DNA of 64,000 nt from Xanthobacteraceae bacterium (GCA_019454205.1 CP075369.1:1860001-1924000); one strand, 5' to 3'; shown: positions 18,088 through 27,698, numbered from the stretch's first letter. Notes: generated from the sequence alone by a model not told the origin. Numbers and translations are program-made.

Positions 18088-19419
18088 GTGTCCGCGCCCG
18101 CCACTCCGCAACCGCAAAATCTTTACGGCAGCGCCTTCGCCCATGCGCTGAAGGACGCCTGCATCGCAGCAGTCGTCGCTTTCGGCCTGTTCGTGCTGAT
18201 GCTCGGCTTCCTGCTCGACGACTCGACGGGTCCGTTCAAGCTGACCCCGCGCCCCGAATTGCTGGCCAAGGCGGTCGGTCTCGTTTTCGCAGGACGCTTC
18301 CTCGTCGCGCTCGGCTATCGCCTTTATCTCGCGCGCCGCGTTTCGCATTCGGCTTCGAGCACGACTTTATTCACGCAGGAGAAGTTCGCAGCGGCGACCC
18401 CCTATTTCGGCGCGGCACTCCTCATCTTCGCGCTGCTCGTGCCGGTGATGTTCTACACCCGCTCCTATTATCTCGGCATCGCCATCACCGTGCTGATCTA
18501 TGTGATGCTCGGCTGGGGCCTGAACATCGTGGTCGGCCTCGCGGGACTGCTCGATCTCGGCTATGTCGCCTTCTATGCCGTCGGCGCGTATTCCTACGCG
18601 ATCATCGCAAAGGAACTGGGCTGGTCGTTCTGGGTATGCCTGCCGCTCGCGGGCGTATTCGCCGCGTTCTTCGGCATCATCCTCGGCTTTCCGGTATTGC
18701 GATTGCGGGGCGACTATCTTGCCATCGTCACGCTGGCGTTCGGCGAGATCATCCGCATCGTCATCATCAACTGGATTTCGGTGACCGGCGGCCCGAACGG
18801 CATCAACACCATTCCGCGCGCGAGCTTTTTCGGGATTCCATTCAACACCGACGACAACGGCTTTGCCGCTACCTTCGGCCTCGAATTCGATCCCGCGCAC
18901 AGAACCGTATTCCTGTTCTACATCATCCTGGCACTCGCACTCCTCACCAACTGGACCGCGATGCGGCTGCGCCGGCTGCCCATCGGCCGCGCGTGGGAAG
19001 CGCTGCGCGAAGACGAAATCGCCTGCCGCGCGCTCGGCGTGAACACGACCAACACCAAACTCACTGCATTTGCCATTGGCGCGATGTTCGGCGGTTTCGC
19101 CGGTTCGTTCTTCGCCGTGCGCCAGGGCGGCATCAGCCCGGAGTCGTTTACGTTCGGGGAGTCCGCCCTGATCCTCGCCATCGTCGTGCTGGGCGGCATG
19201 GGTTCGCAGATCGGCATCGTGCTGGCCGCGATTGCGCTGGTCGTCAGCCTCGAACTGTTCCGCGAGTTCGAGCAATTCCGCCTCGTCCTTTTCGGGTTCG
19301 GCATGGTCGCGATCATGGTCTGGCGTCCGCGCGGACTGATCTCGCACCGCGATCCGACCGTGTATCTGCGCGAGAAGAAATCCATTTCCGGTGCGCATGT
19401 CTCCGAGGGACATGGCTGA
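18088..19419 (+). CDS. livM: Branched-chain amino acid ABC transporter permease LivM
   Basis: A 443-residue permease, the partner of LivH. It has the long LivM form: about 120 extra N-terminal residues with two or three membrane helices, then the core with GLNIVVGLAGLLDLGYVAFYAVGAY and the EAA loop WEALREDEIACRALGVN. The GTG at 18088 is preferred because CCGGAAA lies 8 nt upstream; a TTG two codons earlier is also open. It follows livH after 16 nt and its stop overlaps the livG start by one base (TGATG). Confidence 0.94.
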   Translation: MSAPATPQPQNLYGSAFAHALKDACIAAVVAFGLFVLMLGFLLDDSTGPFKLTPRPELLAKAVGLVFAGRFLVALGYRLYLARRVSHSASSTTLFTQEKFAAATPYFGAALLIFALLVPVMFYTRSYYLGIAITVLIYVMLGWGLNIVVGLAGLLDLGYVAFYAVGAYSYAIIAKELGWSFWVCLPLAGVFAAFFGIILGFPVLRLRGDYLAIVTLAFGEIIRIVIINWISVTGGPNGINTIPRASFFGIPFNTDDNGFAATFGLEFDPAHRTVFLFYIILALALLTNWTAMRLRRLPIGRAWEALREDEIACRALGVNTTNTKLTAFAIGAMFGGFAGSFFAVRQGGISPESFTFGESALILAIVVLGGMGSQIGIVLAAIALVVSLELFREFEQFRLVLFGFGMVAIMVWRPRGLISHRDPTVYLREKKSISGAHVSEGHG

Positions 19420-20252
19420 TGAAGGATACCCTCCTCTCCGTTAGCAACCTGTCCATGCGCTTCGGCGGCCTGCTCGCCGTGGACGACCTTTCGTTTCAGG
19501 CGATGCGCGGCGACATCACTGCGCTGATCGGACCTAACGGTGCAGGCAAGACCACGGTCTTCAACTGCGTGACCGGCTTTTACGAGCCGACCTCCGGGGA
19601 GATCGAGGTGCGTCACCGCGACGGCAAACAATTCCGCCTCGACCGGATGCAGGATTTCAAGATCACGCGCGATGCGAAGATCGCGCGCACGTTCCAGAAC
19701 ATTCGCCTGTTTCCCGGCATGACCGCACTCGAAAACCTGATGGTCGCGCAACACAACCACCTCATGCGCGCTTCCGGCTATTCGATCTTCGGCCTGCTGG
19801 GCCTGTCGAGCTTCCGCAACGCCGAACGCGAAGCGGTGGAACGCGCGAAGCACTGGCTGGAGCGCACCGCGCTCACCGAGCGCGCCGACGATCCCGCGGG
19901 AAGCCTCCCCTACGGTGCGCAGCGGCGTCTCGAGATCGCGCGCGCCATGTGTACCGGCCCGGTGCTGCTCTGCCTCGACGAACCGGCAGCCGGCCTCAAC
20001 CCGAACGAATCCGACGAACTGAACCGGCTGCTGCGCGGTATCCGCGACGAAACCGGCACCTCGATCCTGCTGATCGAGCATGACATGTCCGTGGTGATGG
20101 AAATTTCCGACCGCATCGTGGTGCTCGATCACGGCAAGAAGATCGCGGAAGGCACGCCCGAAGAAATTCGCAACGATCCAAAAGTTATCGCTGCCTATCT
20201 CGGCGTCGAGGAAGACGCCGTGGAAGAAGCGGAAGCGGAGGCCGGATTATGA
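19419..20252 (+). CDS. livG: Branched-chain amino acid ABC transporter ATPase LivG
   Basis: A 277-residue ATPase subunit of the liv importer. Walker A is GPNGAGKTT, the signature region reads SLPYGAQRRLEIARAM (the LivG-type variant), Walker B is LLCLDEPAAGLNP and the H-loop is LIEHDMSVVM. The C-terminus is unusually acidic (VEEDAVEEAEAEAG). The ATG overlaps the livM stop (TGATG), and its end overlaps livF by 4 nt. Confidence 0.95.
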   Translation: MKDTLLSVSNLSMRFGGLLAVDDLSFQAMRGDITALIGPNGAGKTTVFNCVTGFYEPTSGEIEVRHRDGKQFRLDRMQDFKITRDAKIARTFQNIRLFPGMTALENLMVAQHNHLMRASGYSIFGLLGLSSFRNAEREAVERAKHWLERTALTERADDPAGSLPYGAQRRLEIARAMCTGPVLLCLDEPAAGLNPNESDELNRLLRGIRDETGTSILLIEHDMSVVMEISDRIVVLDHGKKIAEGTPEEIRNDPKVIAAYLGVEEDAVEEAEAEAGL

Positions 20253-20992
20253 GCGCCGCCACGCCCCTTCTCTCCGTTCGCGGCGTCCACACTTATTACG
20301 GCAGCATCGCTGCGCTGAAGGGCATAGACATGGAGGTCATGCCCGGCGAAATCGTCACCATCATCGGCGCCAACGGCGCCGGCAAATCCACGCTGATGAT
20401 GACGATTTGCGGGAATCCCCGCGCGCGCGAAGGCCGCATTGCGTTCGAAGGCGAAGACATCACTTCGCTGCCAACCCACGAGATCATGCGCAAGAAGATC
20501 GCGCTCTCGCCCGAAGGCCGTCGCATCTTCCCGCGCATGACCGTGCTGGAAAACCTGCAAATGGGCGCGACCGGCGGCAGCGGCGAGAACTTCGATGCCG
20601 ACCTCGCCCGCGTATTCAGGATGTTTCCCATTCTCGAACAGCGCCGCGGCCAGCGCGGCGGAACGCTCTCCGGAGGCGAACAGCAAATGCTCGCCATCGG
20701 CCGCGCATTGATGAGCCGCCCGCGCCTGCTCCTGCTCGACGAGCCGTCGCTCGGCCTCGCGCCCCTCATCGTCCGGCAGATTTTCGCTGCGATCCGCGAT
20801 CTCAACCGCACCGAAAAGCTGACCATCTTCCTGGTCGAGCAAAATGCGTTTCACGCGCTTAAACTCGCGCATCGCGGTTACGTCATGGTCAATGGCCGTA
20901 TTGCAATGGCCGGCACCGGCGCCGAACTGCTCGCGAAGCCGGAAGTCCGCGCCGCCTATCTCGAAGGCGGAAGACACGAAACACCTGCATAA
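20249..20992 (+). CDS. livF: Branched-chain amino acid ABC transporter ATPase LivF
   Basis: A 247-residue ATPase, the second nucleotide-binding subunit of the liv importer. Walker A is GANGAGKST, the signature is LSGGEQQMLAIGRALM, Walker B is LLLLDEPSLGLAP and the switch region is FLVEQNAFHAL. The motif EGRRIFPRMTVLENL is typical of LivF. It overlaps livG by 4 nt (ATGA). Confidence 0.95.
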   Translation: MSAATPLLSVRGVHTYYGSIAALKGIDMEVMPGEIVTIIGANGAGKSTLMMTICGNPRAREGRIAFEGEDITSLPTHEIMRKKIALSPEGRRIFPRMTVLENLQMGATGGSGENFDADLARVFRMFPILEQRRGQRGGTLSGGEQQMLAIGRALMSRPRLLLLDEPSLGLAPLIVRQIFAAIRDLNRTEKLTIFLVEQNAFHALKLAHRGYVMVNGRIAMAGTGAELLAKPEVRAAYLEGGRHETPA

Positions 20993-21017
20993 CCGCCGTA
21001 TAAATGCTCATGGACAA

Positions 21018-21048
21018 GCGGCCAAAACCCGCCAGAATGGCCGCCTTT
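21018..21048 (+). terminator. Hairpin between livF and livK
   Basis: GCGGCC and GGCCGC are separated by 15 nt and followed by CTTTCC. It sits in the 91-nt gap between the transport genes and the binding-protein gene. It may be a weak terminator or a processing hairpin that lets livK be expressed at a different level; no separate livK promoter is obvious. Confidence 0.3.
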
Positions 21049-21083
21049 CCGACAGCAAACGCTTTCACCTTGAGGGAGAAATC

Positions 21084-22193
21084 ATGAAAAGCGCGCGTCT
21101 TGCCCTGCTGGCCGCGGCCGGCATGTTGCTCGGCTTCGGGCAACCGGCTCAGGCACAAATTTCCATCGGCGTCGCCGGGCCGATGACCGGACAATATGCT
21201 TCGTTCGGCCAGCAGCTTCGCAACGGCGCGAACCTCGCCATCGAAGACATCAACGCCTCTGGCGGCGTACTCGGCCAGAAACTGCAACTGATCGTCGGCG
21301 ACGATGCCTGCGATCCGAAGCAGGCGCGCGCCGCCGCCGACCGCTTCGTCGACCAGAAGGTGCCCTTCGTCGCAGGCCATTACTGCTCGTCGTCGTCGAT
21401 CCCGGCGTCGGAAGCCTATGCCGAAGGCAACGTGCTGCAGATCACCCCCGCTTCGACCAACCCGCAGTTCACCGAGCGCAAGCTCTGGAACACGTTCCGC
21501 GTTTGCGGGCGTGACGACCAGCAGGGCGCAGTCGCGGGCGCTTATCTCGCGACCAACTTCAAGGACAAGAAGATCGCGATCCTGAACGACAAGTCCACCT
21601 ACGGCGCGGGCCTCGCCAACGAAACCAAGAAGGCGCTGAACGCCGCCGGCGTGACCGAAGCGCTCAACGAAGCCTACACGCAGGGCGACAAGGACTTCTC
21701 CGCGCTCGTCTCGCGCATGAAGGCCGCGAACATCGATGTCGTCTACATCGGCGGTTATCACACCGAAGCCGGCCTGATCCTGCGCCAGATGCGCGACCAG
21801 GGCATGAAGACCGTGTTGATGTCGGGCGACGCACTCGCCGACAAGCAGTTCGCGTCCATCACCGGCCCGCATGCCGAAGGCGTGCTGATGACCTTCGGTC
21901 CCGATCCGCGCAACCGTGCATCGGCCGCGCAGATCGTGAAGCGCTTCAAGGAAAAGGGCATCGATCCGGAAGGCTACACGCTCTACACCTACGCCGCGAT
22001 CCAGATTTGGGCCGAAGCGGTGAAGAAGGCGAACACCACCAACCCGAAGAAGGTCGCCGAAACCATTAAAGCCGGCACCTGGGAAACCGTGCTTGGCCCG
22101 ATCAAGTACGACGCCAAGGGCGACATCACCGTGCTCGACTACGTCGTCTATGGCTGGAAAGCCGACGGCACCTATGCCGAGTTGAAGAAATAA
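21084..22193 (+). CDS. livK: Branched-chain amino acid ABC transporter binding protein LivK
   Basis: A 369-residue periplasmic binding protein of the Leu/Ile/Val family. A signal peptide spans about residues 1-25 (LALLAAAGMLLG ... AQA). The mature start ISIGVAGPMTGQYASFGQQLRNG and the segment VIPVTPASTNP-like LQITPASTNPQFT are hallmarks. Cys residues in VGDDACDP and GHYCSSSS may form the family disulphide. The ATG at 21084 follows GAGGGAGAA; an in-frame extension upstream overlaps livF and is ignored. Delivers substrate to LivHMGF; the exact substrate is not predictable. Confidence 0.95.
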   Translation: MKSARLALLAAAGMLLGFGQPAQAQISIGVAGPMTGQYASFGQQLRNGANLAIEDINASGGVLGQKLQLIVGDDACDPKQARAAADRFVDQKVPFVAGHYCSSSSIPASEAYAEGNVLQITPASTNPQFTERKLWNTFRVCGRDDQQGAVAGAYLATNFKDKKIAILNDKSTYGAGLANETKKALNAAGVTEALNEAYTQGDKDFSALVSRMKAANIDVVYIGGYHTEAGLILRQMRDQGMKTVLMSGDALADKQFASITGPHAEGVLMTFGPDPRNRASAAQIVKRFKEKGIDPEGYTLYTYAAIQIWAEAVKKANTTNPKKVAETIKAGTWETVLGPIKYDAKGDITVLDYVVYGWKADGTYAELKK

Positions 22194-22216
22194 ACTTCAC
22201 CTGCATGAAATGCGAA

Positions 22217-22246
22217 AAGCCCGCCGGCAACGGCGGGCTTTTTGTT
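22217..22246 (+). terminator. Terminator of the liv operon
   Basis: A 10-bp stem AAGCCCGCCG/CGGCGGGCTT with a GCAA tetraloop, followed by TTTGTTT, 23 nt after the livK stop. Confidence 0.9.
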
Positions 22247-22286
22247 TGGGTTGCGGCACCGCGCGCAATCGGGTTCAGTCGCGCGC

Positions 22287-23270
22287 ATGAAGAACCTGAT
22301 TACGGATGTCGCGGGCGTTCGCGTCGGCAACGCCGATGACGCGAAGATCGCGACCGGCGTAACCGCCATCGTGTTCGACGAACCGGCGGTCGCAAGCGTC
22401 GATATGCGCGGCGGCGGTCCCGGCACGCGCGAACTCGACCTGCTCGATCCGGTCGCGACCGTCGACCGGATCGACGGCTTCGCACTCTCAGGCGGCTCCG
22501 CATTCGGCCTCGATGCGGGCGCCGGCGTGCAGGCATGGCTTGCCGAACAAGGCCGCGGTTTCGCCGTCGGCACTGCCCTCATCCCGATCGTGCCGGGCGC
22601 AATCCTGTTCGATCTGCATTCCGGCGGCGACAAAAACTGGGGCCGCTTCCCGCCCTATCGCGATCTTGGTTACGCGGCGGCGGCGAATGCCTCGCACGAT
22701 TTCAAGCTTGGCACTGTCGGCGCTGGCTACGGCGCGAAGACGCAAAACCTCAAAGGTGGAATCGGTTCGGCTTCCGATACGACGCCCGATGGTTTCACCG
22801 TCGGCGCGGTTGCGGCGGTCAATGCCGCGGGGCGCGTCACCATCGGCGACGGTCCGCATTTTTTCGCAGCAGCATTCGAGCGGAACGGCGAGTTCGGCGG
22901 GCACGGATTTCCGAAACAACAAACCAAAATTGGAACCGCACTGAAGGGAGACCTTCGTCAGAACACGACCATTGCACTGGTCGCGACCGACGCAGTGCTG
23001 ACGAAGGCGCAAGCCAAACGCCTCGCGGTGATGGCAGGCGCTGGTTTCGCAATGTCGATTCATCCGGTCTTCACGCCGCTCGACGGCGACGTGGTGTTTG
23101 CCGCCGCGACCGGAAAGAAAGCACTCAACGATCCCGTGCATGCGCTGGCCCGCATCGGCGCGATCGCCGCGCAATGTCTCGCACGCGCGGTTGCGCGCGG
23201 TGTTTATGAAGCGGGCGCGCTTTCTTTCCCCGGCTCGCCGCCGTCGTGGAAAGATAAATACGGCCGTTAG
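22287..23270 (+). CDS. P1-family peptidase (DmpA/L-aminopeptidase-esterase type)
   Basis: A 327-residue member of peptidase family P1/S58, N-terminal-nucleophile hydrolases that are cut by themselves into two chains. Characteristic segments are the opening ITDVAGVRVGNADD, GGGPGTRELDLLDP near residue 42, SGGSAFGLDAGAGV near residue 73, and the putative autocleavage site RQNTTIALVATDA near residue 230, where a Thr would be the nucleophile. No signal peptide. The ATG at 22287 starts the conserved N-terminus; the in-frame region before it overlaps the liv terminator. Probably acts on small peptides or amides. It ends 4 nt into the convergent FAD enzyme gene. Confidence 0.87.
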   Translation: MKNLITDVAGVRVGNADDAKIATGVTAIVFDEPAVASVDMRGGGPGTRELDLLDPVATVDRIDGFALSGGSAFGLDAGAGVQAWLAEQGRGFAVGTALIPIVPGAILFDLHSGGDKNWGRFPPYRDLGYAAAANASHDFKLGTVGAGYGAKTQNLKGGIGSASDTTPDGFTVGAVAAVNAAGRVTIGDGPHFFAAAFERNGEFGGHGFPKQQTKIGTALKGDLRQNTTIALVATDAVLTKAQAKRLAVMAGAGFAMSIHPVFTPLDGDVVFAAATGKKALNDPVHALARIGAIAAQCLARAVARGVYEAGALSFPGSPPSWKDKYGR

Positions 23271-24520
23271 TTTTTCAGGAAGCGTTCCGCCGCGAACGGC
23301 GCCGGATCGACCACCGGCGTCGCGCCGGTCATCATTTCCGCGAGCAGACGCCCCGACACGGGGCCGAGCGTCAGCCCCGAATGGCCATGACCGTAGTCGA
23401 GCCACAAACCTTTTTGTCCGGGCGCGCGGCCGATCACGGGCCGCGAATCCCAGAAGCACGGACGCGCGCCGAGCCACGGCTTTGGCTCCACCGGATCGCC
23501 GAGCGGGAACAAACTTTTCGCGTACGGCATGAGGCGGTCGATCTGCACCGGTGTCGGCGGCGCGTCGCGGTGCGCGAACTCCGCGCCGGTGGTGAGGCGG
23601 ATGCCCTGCTCCATCGGTCCGAGAATGAATCCGACTTCCGCGTCCAGCACCGGGCGCGTGAGCGAAGCGTTCCCCTTTGCCGCAAAGTGCCAGTGATAGC
23701 CGCGCTTCACCGCGAGCGGCAGGTCGATGCCGAGTGGCTGCAAAATATCCGGCGACCACGGACCGAGCGCGACCACCGCTTCCTCGGCATGAACCTCGCC
23801 GTCTTCGGTCGTCACCGACCAGCCGCCGTTCGCACGCTTCAAGGTTTTCGCATCGCCCTTCGCATTCTCGCCGCCGAGCGCAAGGTAATGCGCGTTGAAC
23901 GCGCGCGAGACGCCGAGCGGATTGGAATAGCTCGCCGCGTTCGGCCACATCACGCCGTGCTTGAACACCGGCGAAAGCGACGGCTCCAGCGCGAGCGACT
24001 GCTCGACCGAAAGTCTCTCGTAGGGAATTCCAAATTCGTCGGCGAGCTTCAATTCTGCCGCCAGTTTTTCGAGCGCATTGTCGCTCCTGTAAACGCGAAG
24101 CCAGCCGGTATGGCGCAGGTAGCGCTGCGCACCCGCCGCTTCGACCAGCGCCTCGTGTTCGGCCAGCGCGCGCCCGAACAGCGGACGCATGGTGCGCGCA
24201 GCGGTTTCCAGTCCCTCCGGTGTCGTTGCCTGGCGCACATTCCACAGCCAGCGCGCGATGCGCGGCAGGAAACCGGCGTGATAATTTGCTTCCGTCGCGA
24301 GCTTCAGCGCGACGCGCGCCAGCGCCCGCACGCTGCGCGGAAACGGATACGGGAAAAGCGTATTGCCCTCGATGATCCCGGCATTGCCGTAGGACGTGCC
24401 CTCGCCCGGCCCCTGCCGGTCCACCAGTACGGTCGAGACGCCGCGCTTCTGGAGATGCAGCGCGGCGGAGATACCTACGATCCCGGCCCCAAGAACGATT
24501 ACATTTTTCTTTTGCATCAT
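23267..24520 (-). CDS. FAD-dependent D-amino acid dehydrogenase/oxidase (DadA-like)
   Basis: A 417-residue FAD-dependent oxidoreductase of the DAO superfamily. The dinucleotide-binding loop GAGIVGISAALHLQKRG lies at residues 11-27, followed by VLVDRQGPGEGTSYGNAG, which is typical of DadA-type enzymes. Near the C-terminus GLWLDYGHGHSGLTLGPVSGRLLAEM closes the FAD site. No signal peptide. Likely oxidises a D-amino or other secondary amino acid and passes electrons to the respiratory chain or oxygen. Stands alone, convergent with the P1 peptidase gene (4-nt overlap of the ends). Confidence 0.87.
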   Translation of the reverse strand: MMQKKNVIVLGAGIVGISAALHLQKRGVSTVLVDRQGPGEGTSYGNAGIIEGNTLFPYPFPRSVRALARVALKLATEANYHAGFLPRIARWLWNVRQATTPEGLETAARTMRPLFGRALAEHEALVEAAGAQRYLRHTGWLRVYRSDNALEKLAAELKLADEFGIPYERLSVEQSLALEPSLSPVFKHGVMWPNAASYSNPLGVSRAFNAHYLALGGENAKGDAKTLKRANGGWSVTTEDGEVHAEEAVVALGPWSPDILQPLGIDLPLAVKRGYHWHFAAKGNASLTRPVLDAEVGFILGPMEQGIRLTTGAEFAHRDAPPTPVQIDRLMPYAKSLFPLGDPVEPKPWLGARPCFWDSRPVIGRAPGQKGLWLDYGHGHSGLTLGPVSGRLLAEMMTGATPVVDPAPFAAERFLKN

Positions 24521-24653
24521 TTGTTATTTCTATTAAAACAATCCGAGCCTATCCAGCCGGGTTTCTGGGCAATTCACAGGCATTTCGCGGCAAGGAACGC
24601 TAAGCTGCAGACGGAATGAGTGTTCTTTACGCCCGAAGCCTGCGGTCCGGAAC

Positions 24654-25613
24654 ATGGACCTGAAACCCGGCATCGAATGGCTCGGCCGGCAAGGCACCCG
24701 GATCGCAGCCGCAAGCGTACTGGTGGGCCTCGCGATTCCACCGCTCGCGGCGATACTGAAACCGCTCCTGCCTGTCGCAATCTTCCTGCTGCTCGTCTTC
24801 GCGTTCCTGCGCGTCGATCCCGCCGAATTGCGTGCCCATTTCAGGTCGCCGCTCCTCGTAGGGCTTGCCTGCCTCGGCATAATGGTCGTGACGCCGCTCG
24901 CCTTTGGCTTCGCGCTCCCGCACCTCGGCATCGAGCGTCTCGGCCCCGGCGTCGCACTTGGCCTCATGATGTATCTCGCGGCTCCGCCCATCATGTCTTC
25001 GGCTGCCTTCGCGGCGATGCTCCGCCTCGATACGGCGCTGACACTGGCAGTGCTGATCGTATGCATGGCGCTTACGCCCCTGCTCGCGCCGCTTATCGTC
25101 TCCCATTTTGCCGGAGATGCACTGACGCTCGATGTCGCACAGCTCGCCCTGCGGCTGTTCGCGTTTCTCGGCGGGGCCTTCGCTGTCGCCAGCCTGCTGC
25201 GCTGGTGGTTCGGCAACGAGAAAATCGCCGCGGCGAAAGGCTCGGTGGACGGCATCAACGCGTTGCTGTTGTTCCTGTTCGGCGTCGCCGCCATGGACGG
25301 CGTTACCGGACGCGCGGTCCGTGAACCGCTGCTGGTAGGCGCGCTGACGCTCATCGCCTTTGCCATCGCCATCGGCATGTATGTGTTGACCACGCTTTTG
25401 TTCGGGCGCGAGGGGTTGAAGAAATCGCTGGCGCTGGGTTTTTCGAGCGCGCACCGGAACATGGGCGTGATGGTCGCAGCGGCAGGCAGCGGACTGCCGG
25501 AGCTGACCTGGATTTACTTCGCGGTGGCCCAGTTCCCGATCTATCTGCTCCCGGCGCTTGCGGCCCCGGTTGTTCACCGTCTGCTGGAGCGACGGTTGCC
25601 CCACGGCAAATAG
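24654..25613 (+). CDS. BASS-type (bile acid:sodium symporter-like) transporter
   Basis: A 319-residue membrane protein with about ten hydrophobic segments, which fits the bile acid:sodium symporter/SBF-like family. Family-like features include the broken-helix region MMYLAAPPIMSSAAFAAML near residues 105-123 and the later GFSSAHRNMGVMVAAAGSGLPEL near residues 262-284. The substrate is unknown; bacterial members carry organic acids or other anions. Rpe follows after about 30 nt, so some read-through is possible. Confidence 0.75.
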   Translation: MDLKPGIEWLGRQGTRIAAASVLVGLAIPPLAAILKPLLPVAIFLLLVFAFLRVDPAELRAHFRSPLLVGLACLGIMVVTPLAFGFALPHLGIERLGPGVALGLMMYLAAPPIMSSAAFAAMLRLDTALTLAVLIVCMALTPLLAPLIVSHFAGDALTLDVAQLALRLFAFLGGAFAVASLLRWWFGNEKIAAAKGSVDGINALLLFLFGVAAMDGVTGRAVREPLLVGALTLIAFAIAIGMYVLTTLLFGREGLKKSLALGFSSAHRNMGVMVAAAGSGLPELTWIYFAVAQFPIYLLPALAAPVVHRLLERRLPHGK

Positions 25614-25642
25614 GCATGTTACGGCCTCCGCCTGGAGCCGCC

Positions 25643-26320
25643 ATGCCGACTCGTCCCTTGTTGATTGCGCCGTCCATTCTTGCCGCCGACTTCGCGAAGC
25701 TCGGCGAGGAAGTACGCGCCGCGGATGCCGCCGGCGCCGACTGGATTCACGTCGATGTAATGGACGGCCACTTCGTCCCGAATATCTCGCTCGGCCCGGC
25801 CATCGTGAAGGCGATCCGCCCGCACACGAAGAAAATCCTCGACGTGCACCTGATGATCGCGCCCGCGGACCCCTATCTCGCGGCTTTCGCGGAAGCCGGC
25901 GCCGACATCATCACCATTCATCCGGAAGCAGGCCCGCATCTGGAGCGCTCGCTCTCAGTGATACGCGATCTCGGCAAGAAGGCGGGCGTCGCCCTCAATC
26001 CTTCGACGCCGGAAAGCGCAATCGAATATGTGCTCGACAAGGTTGATCTCATCCTTGCGATGAGCGTGAACCCCGGCTTCGGCGGCCAGAGCTACATCTC
26101 CGCCGTCACCGCGAAGATCGCGAAACTGCGCAAGATGATCGGCGACCGTCCCATCGACCTCGAAGTCGACGGCGGCATCACCGCCGAGACCGCGCCGTTC
26201 GCGGCGCAAGCCGGCGCCAACGTGCTGGTCGCAGGCTCCGCCGTCTACAAGGGCGGCCCCGAACAATACAAAAAGAACATCGAGGCGATCCGCGCAGCAC
26301 AGCCGCGCGCCGCCGCATGA
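25643..26320 (+). CDS. rpe: Ribulose-phosphate 3-epimerase
   Basis: A 225-residue TIM-barrel enzyme that interconverts ribulose 5-phosphate and xylulose 5-phosphate in the pentose phosphate pathway. Active-site segments are all present: APSILAADF at the start, HVDVMDGHFVPN, VHLMI, MSVNPGFGGQ and LEVDGGI. The ATG at 25643 is preceded by TGGAG; an in-frame ATG at 25616 overlaps the previous stop region and is less likely. It lies 7 nt before purB, and ribose-5-phosphate feeds purine synthesis. Confidence 0.96.
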   Translation: MPTRPLLIAPSILAADFAKLGEEVRAADAAGADWIHVDVMDGHFVPNISLGPAIVKAIRPHTKKILDVHLMIAPADPYLAAFAEAGADIITIHPEAGPHLERSLSVIRDLGKKAGVALNPSTPESAIEYVLDKVDLILAMSVNPGFGGQSYISAVTAKIAKLRKMIGDRPIDLEVDGGITAETAPFAAQAGANVLVAGSAVYKGGPEQYKKNIEAIRAAQPRAAA

Positions 26321-26327
26321 GAGCAAA

Positions 26328-27632
26328 ATGATCCCGCGCTACAGCCGCCCCGAAGCGGTGCAAATCTGGTCGTCCGAGAGCCGCTTCAAGATCTGGTTCG
26401 AAATCGAGGCGCACGCCGCCGACAAGATGGCGGAGCTTGGCGTCATCCCGAAGGAAGCCGCGAAGACGATCTGGGCGAAGGGCAAGGACGCGAAATTCGA
26501 CATCGCGCGCATCGACGCGATCGAACGCGAGGTGAAGCACGACGTCATCGCGTTTCTTACGCATCTCGCGGAGATCGTGGGACCGGAAGCGCGCTTCGTG
26601 CATCTCGGCCTGACTTCCTCGGACGTGCTCGACACCTGCCTGAACGTGCAGCTTTCCCGCTCCGCCGATCTGCTGCTTGCCGATCTCGACAAGGTGCTGG
26701 CGGCGCTGAAGAAGCGCGCCTTCGAGCACAAGAACACCGTGACCGTTGGCCGCTCGCACGGCATCCACGCCGAGCCGACCACCTTCGGCCTCAAGATGGC
26801 GGAAGCCTATGCCGAGTTCTCGCGCGGCAAGGAACGCCTCCTGCGCGCGAAGGAAGAAATCTCCACCGCAGCACTCTCCGGCGCGGTCGGCACCTTCGCG
26901 AACATCAGCCCGCAGGTCGAAGCCTATGTCGCGGAGAAGATGGGGCTGAAGGTCGAGCCGGTTTCGACGCAGGTCATCCCGCGCGACCGCCACGCGATGT
27001 TCTTCGCGACACTCGCCGTCATCGCATCCTCGATGGAACGGCTCGCGGTCGAAGTCCGCCACTTGCAGCGTACCGAAGTGAAAGAAGCGGAAGAATACTT
27101 CTCGCCGGGCCAGAAAGGCTCGTCGGCGATGCCGCATAAGCGCAATCCGGTGCTCTCCGAAAACCTCACCGGCCTCGCCCGCATGGTGCGCGCCTACGCC
27201 ATGCCTGCGATGGAGAACGTCGCGCTCTGGCACGAGCGCGATATTTCGCACTCCTCGGTCGAGCGCATGATCGGCCCGGACGCGACGATCACCCTCGATT
27301 TCGCACTGAACCGCCTCGCCGTACTGATCGAGCAGCTTGTGGTCTACCCGGAGAACATGAAGCGCAACCTCGAACTGTTCGGCGGCCTTGTTCATTCGGA
27401 GCGCGTACTGCTTGCACTCGCCCGCAAGGGCATGGCGCGCGAGGACGCCTATCGCCTCGTACAGCGCAACGCGATGAAGACCTGGGACGCAGGCGCGGAT
27501 TTCCAGCAATCGCTGAAAGCCGACGCGGATGTCGCGAAGCTGCTGACCGCCGCCGAGATCGACGCTTGCTTCGACCTCGGCCATCACCTGTCGAACGTGG
27601 ACACGATCTTCGCGCGCGTGTTCGGCAAGTAA
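26328..27632 (+). CDS. purB: Adenylosuccinate lyase
   Basis: A 434-residue lyase that acts twice in purine synthesis, splitting SAICAR to AICAR and adenylosuccinate to AMP, releasing fumarate. The superfamily signature GSSAMPHKRNP is near residue 264, TVGRSHGIHAEPTTFG near residue 139 and LTSSDVLDTC near residue 94. The N-terminus MIPRYSRPEAVQIWS is typical of the bacterial short form. Follows rpe after 7 nt and is closed by a terminator. Confidence 0.97.
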   Translation: MIPRYSRPEAVQIWSSESRFKIWFEIEAHAADKMAELGVIPKEAAKTIWAKGKDAKFDIARIDAIEREVKHDVIAFLTHLAEIVGPEARFVHLGLTSSDVLDTCLNVQLSRSADLLLADLDKVLAALKKRAFEHKNTVTVGRSHGIHAEPTTFGLKMAEAYAEFSRGKERLLRAKEEISTAALSGAVGTFANISPQVEAYVAEKMGLKVEPVSTQVIPRDRHAMFFATLAVIASSMERLAVEVRHLQRTEVKEAEEYFSPGQKGSSAMPHKRNPVLSENLTGLARMVRAYAMPAMENVALWHERDISHSSVERMIGPDATITLDFALNRLAVLIEQLVVYPENMKRNLELFGGLVHSERVLLALARKGMAREDAYRLVQRNAMKTWDAGADFQQSLKADADVAKLLTAAEIDACFDLGHHLSNVDTIFARVFGK

Positions 27633-27654
27633 GCCCGCGAACCATAGAAAAGAA

Positions 27655-27685
27655 GAAGGGCGGCTCGAAAGCCGCCCTTCTCATT
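27655..27685. terminator. Shared terminator between purB and the SH3b gene
   Basis: A 10-bp stem GAAGGGCGGC/GCCGCCCTTC with a TCGAAA loop. On the minus strand it runs into TTCTTTTC just after the SH3b gene; on the plus strand the tract (TCATTTC) is weaker. It lies between two convergent genes and probably serves both. Confidence 0.75.
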
Positions 27686-27698
27686 TCATCAATCCGCT

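Noticed and set aside
18636..19418. Upstream extension of the livG frame inside livM
   Set aside because: The conserved LivG sequence starts at the ATG at 19419; the extension is an Arg/His-rich out-of-frame reading of livM.
26178..27587. 469-codon minus-strand frame opposite purB
   Set aside because: Antisense shadow of purB and rpe without ribosome binding site or known motifs.
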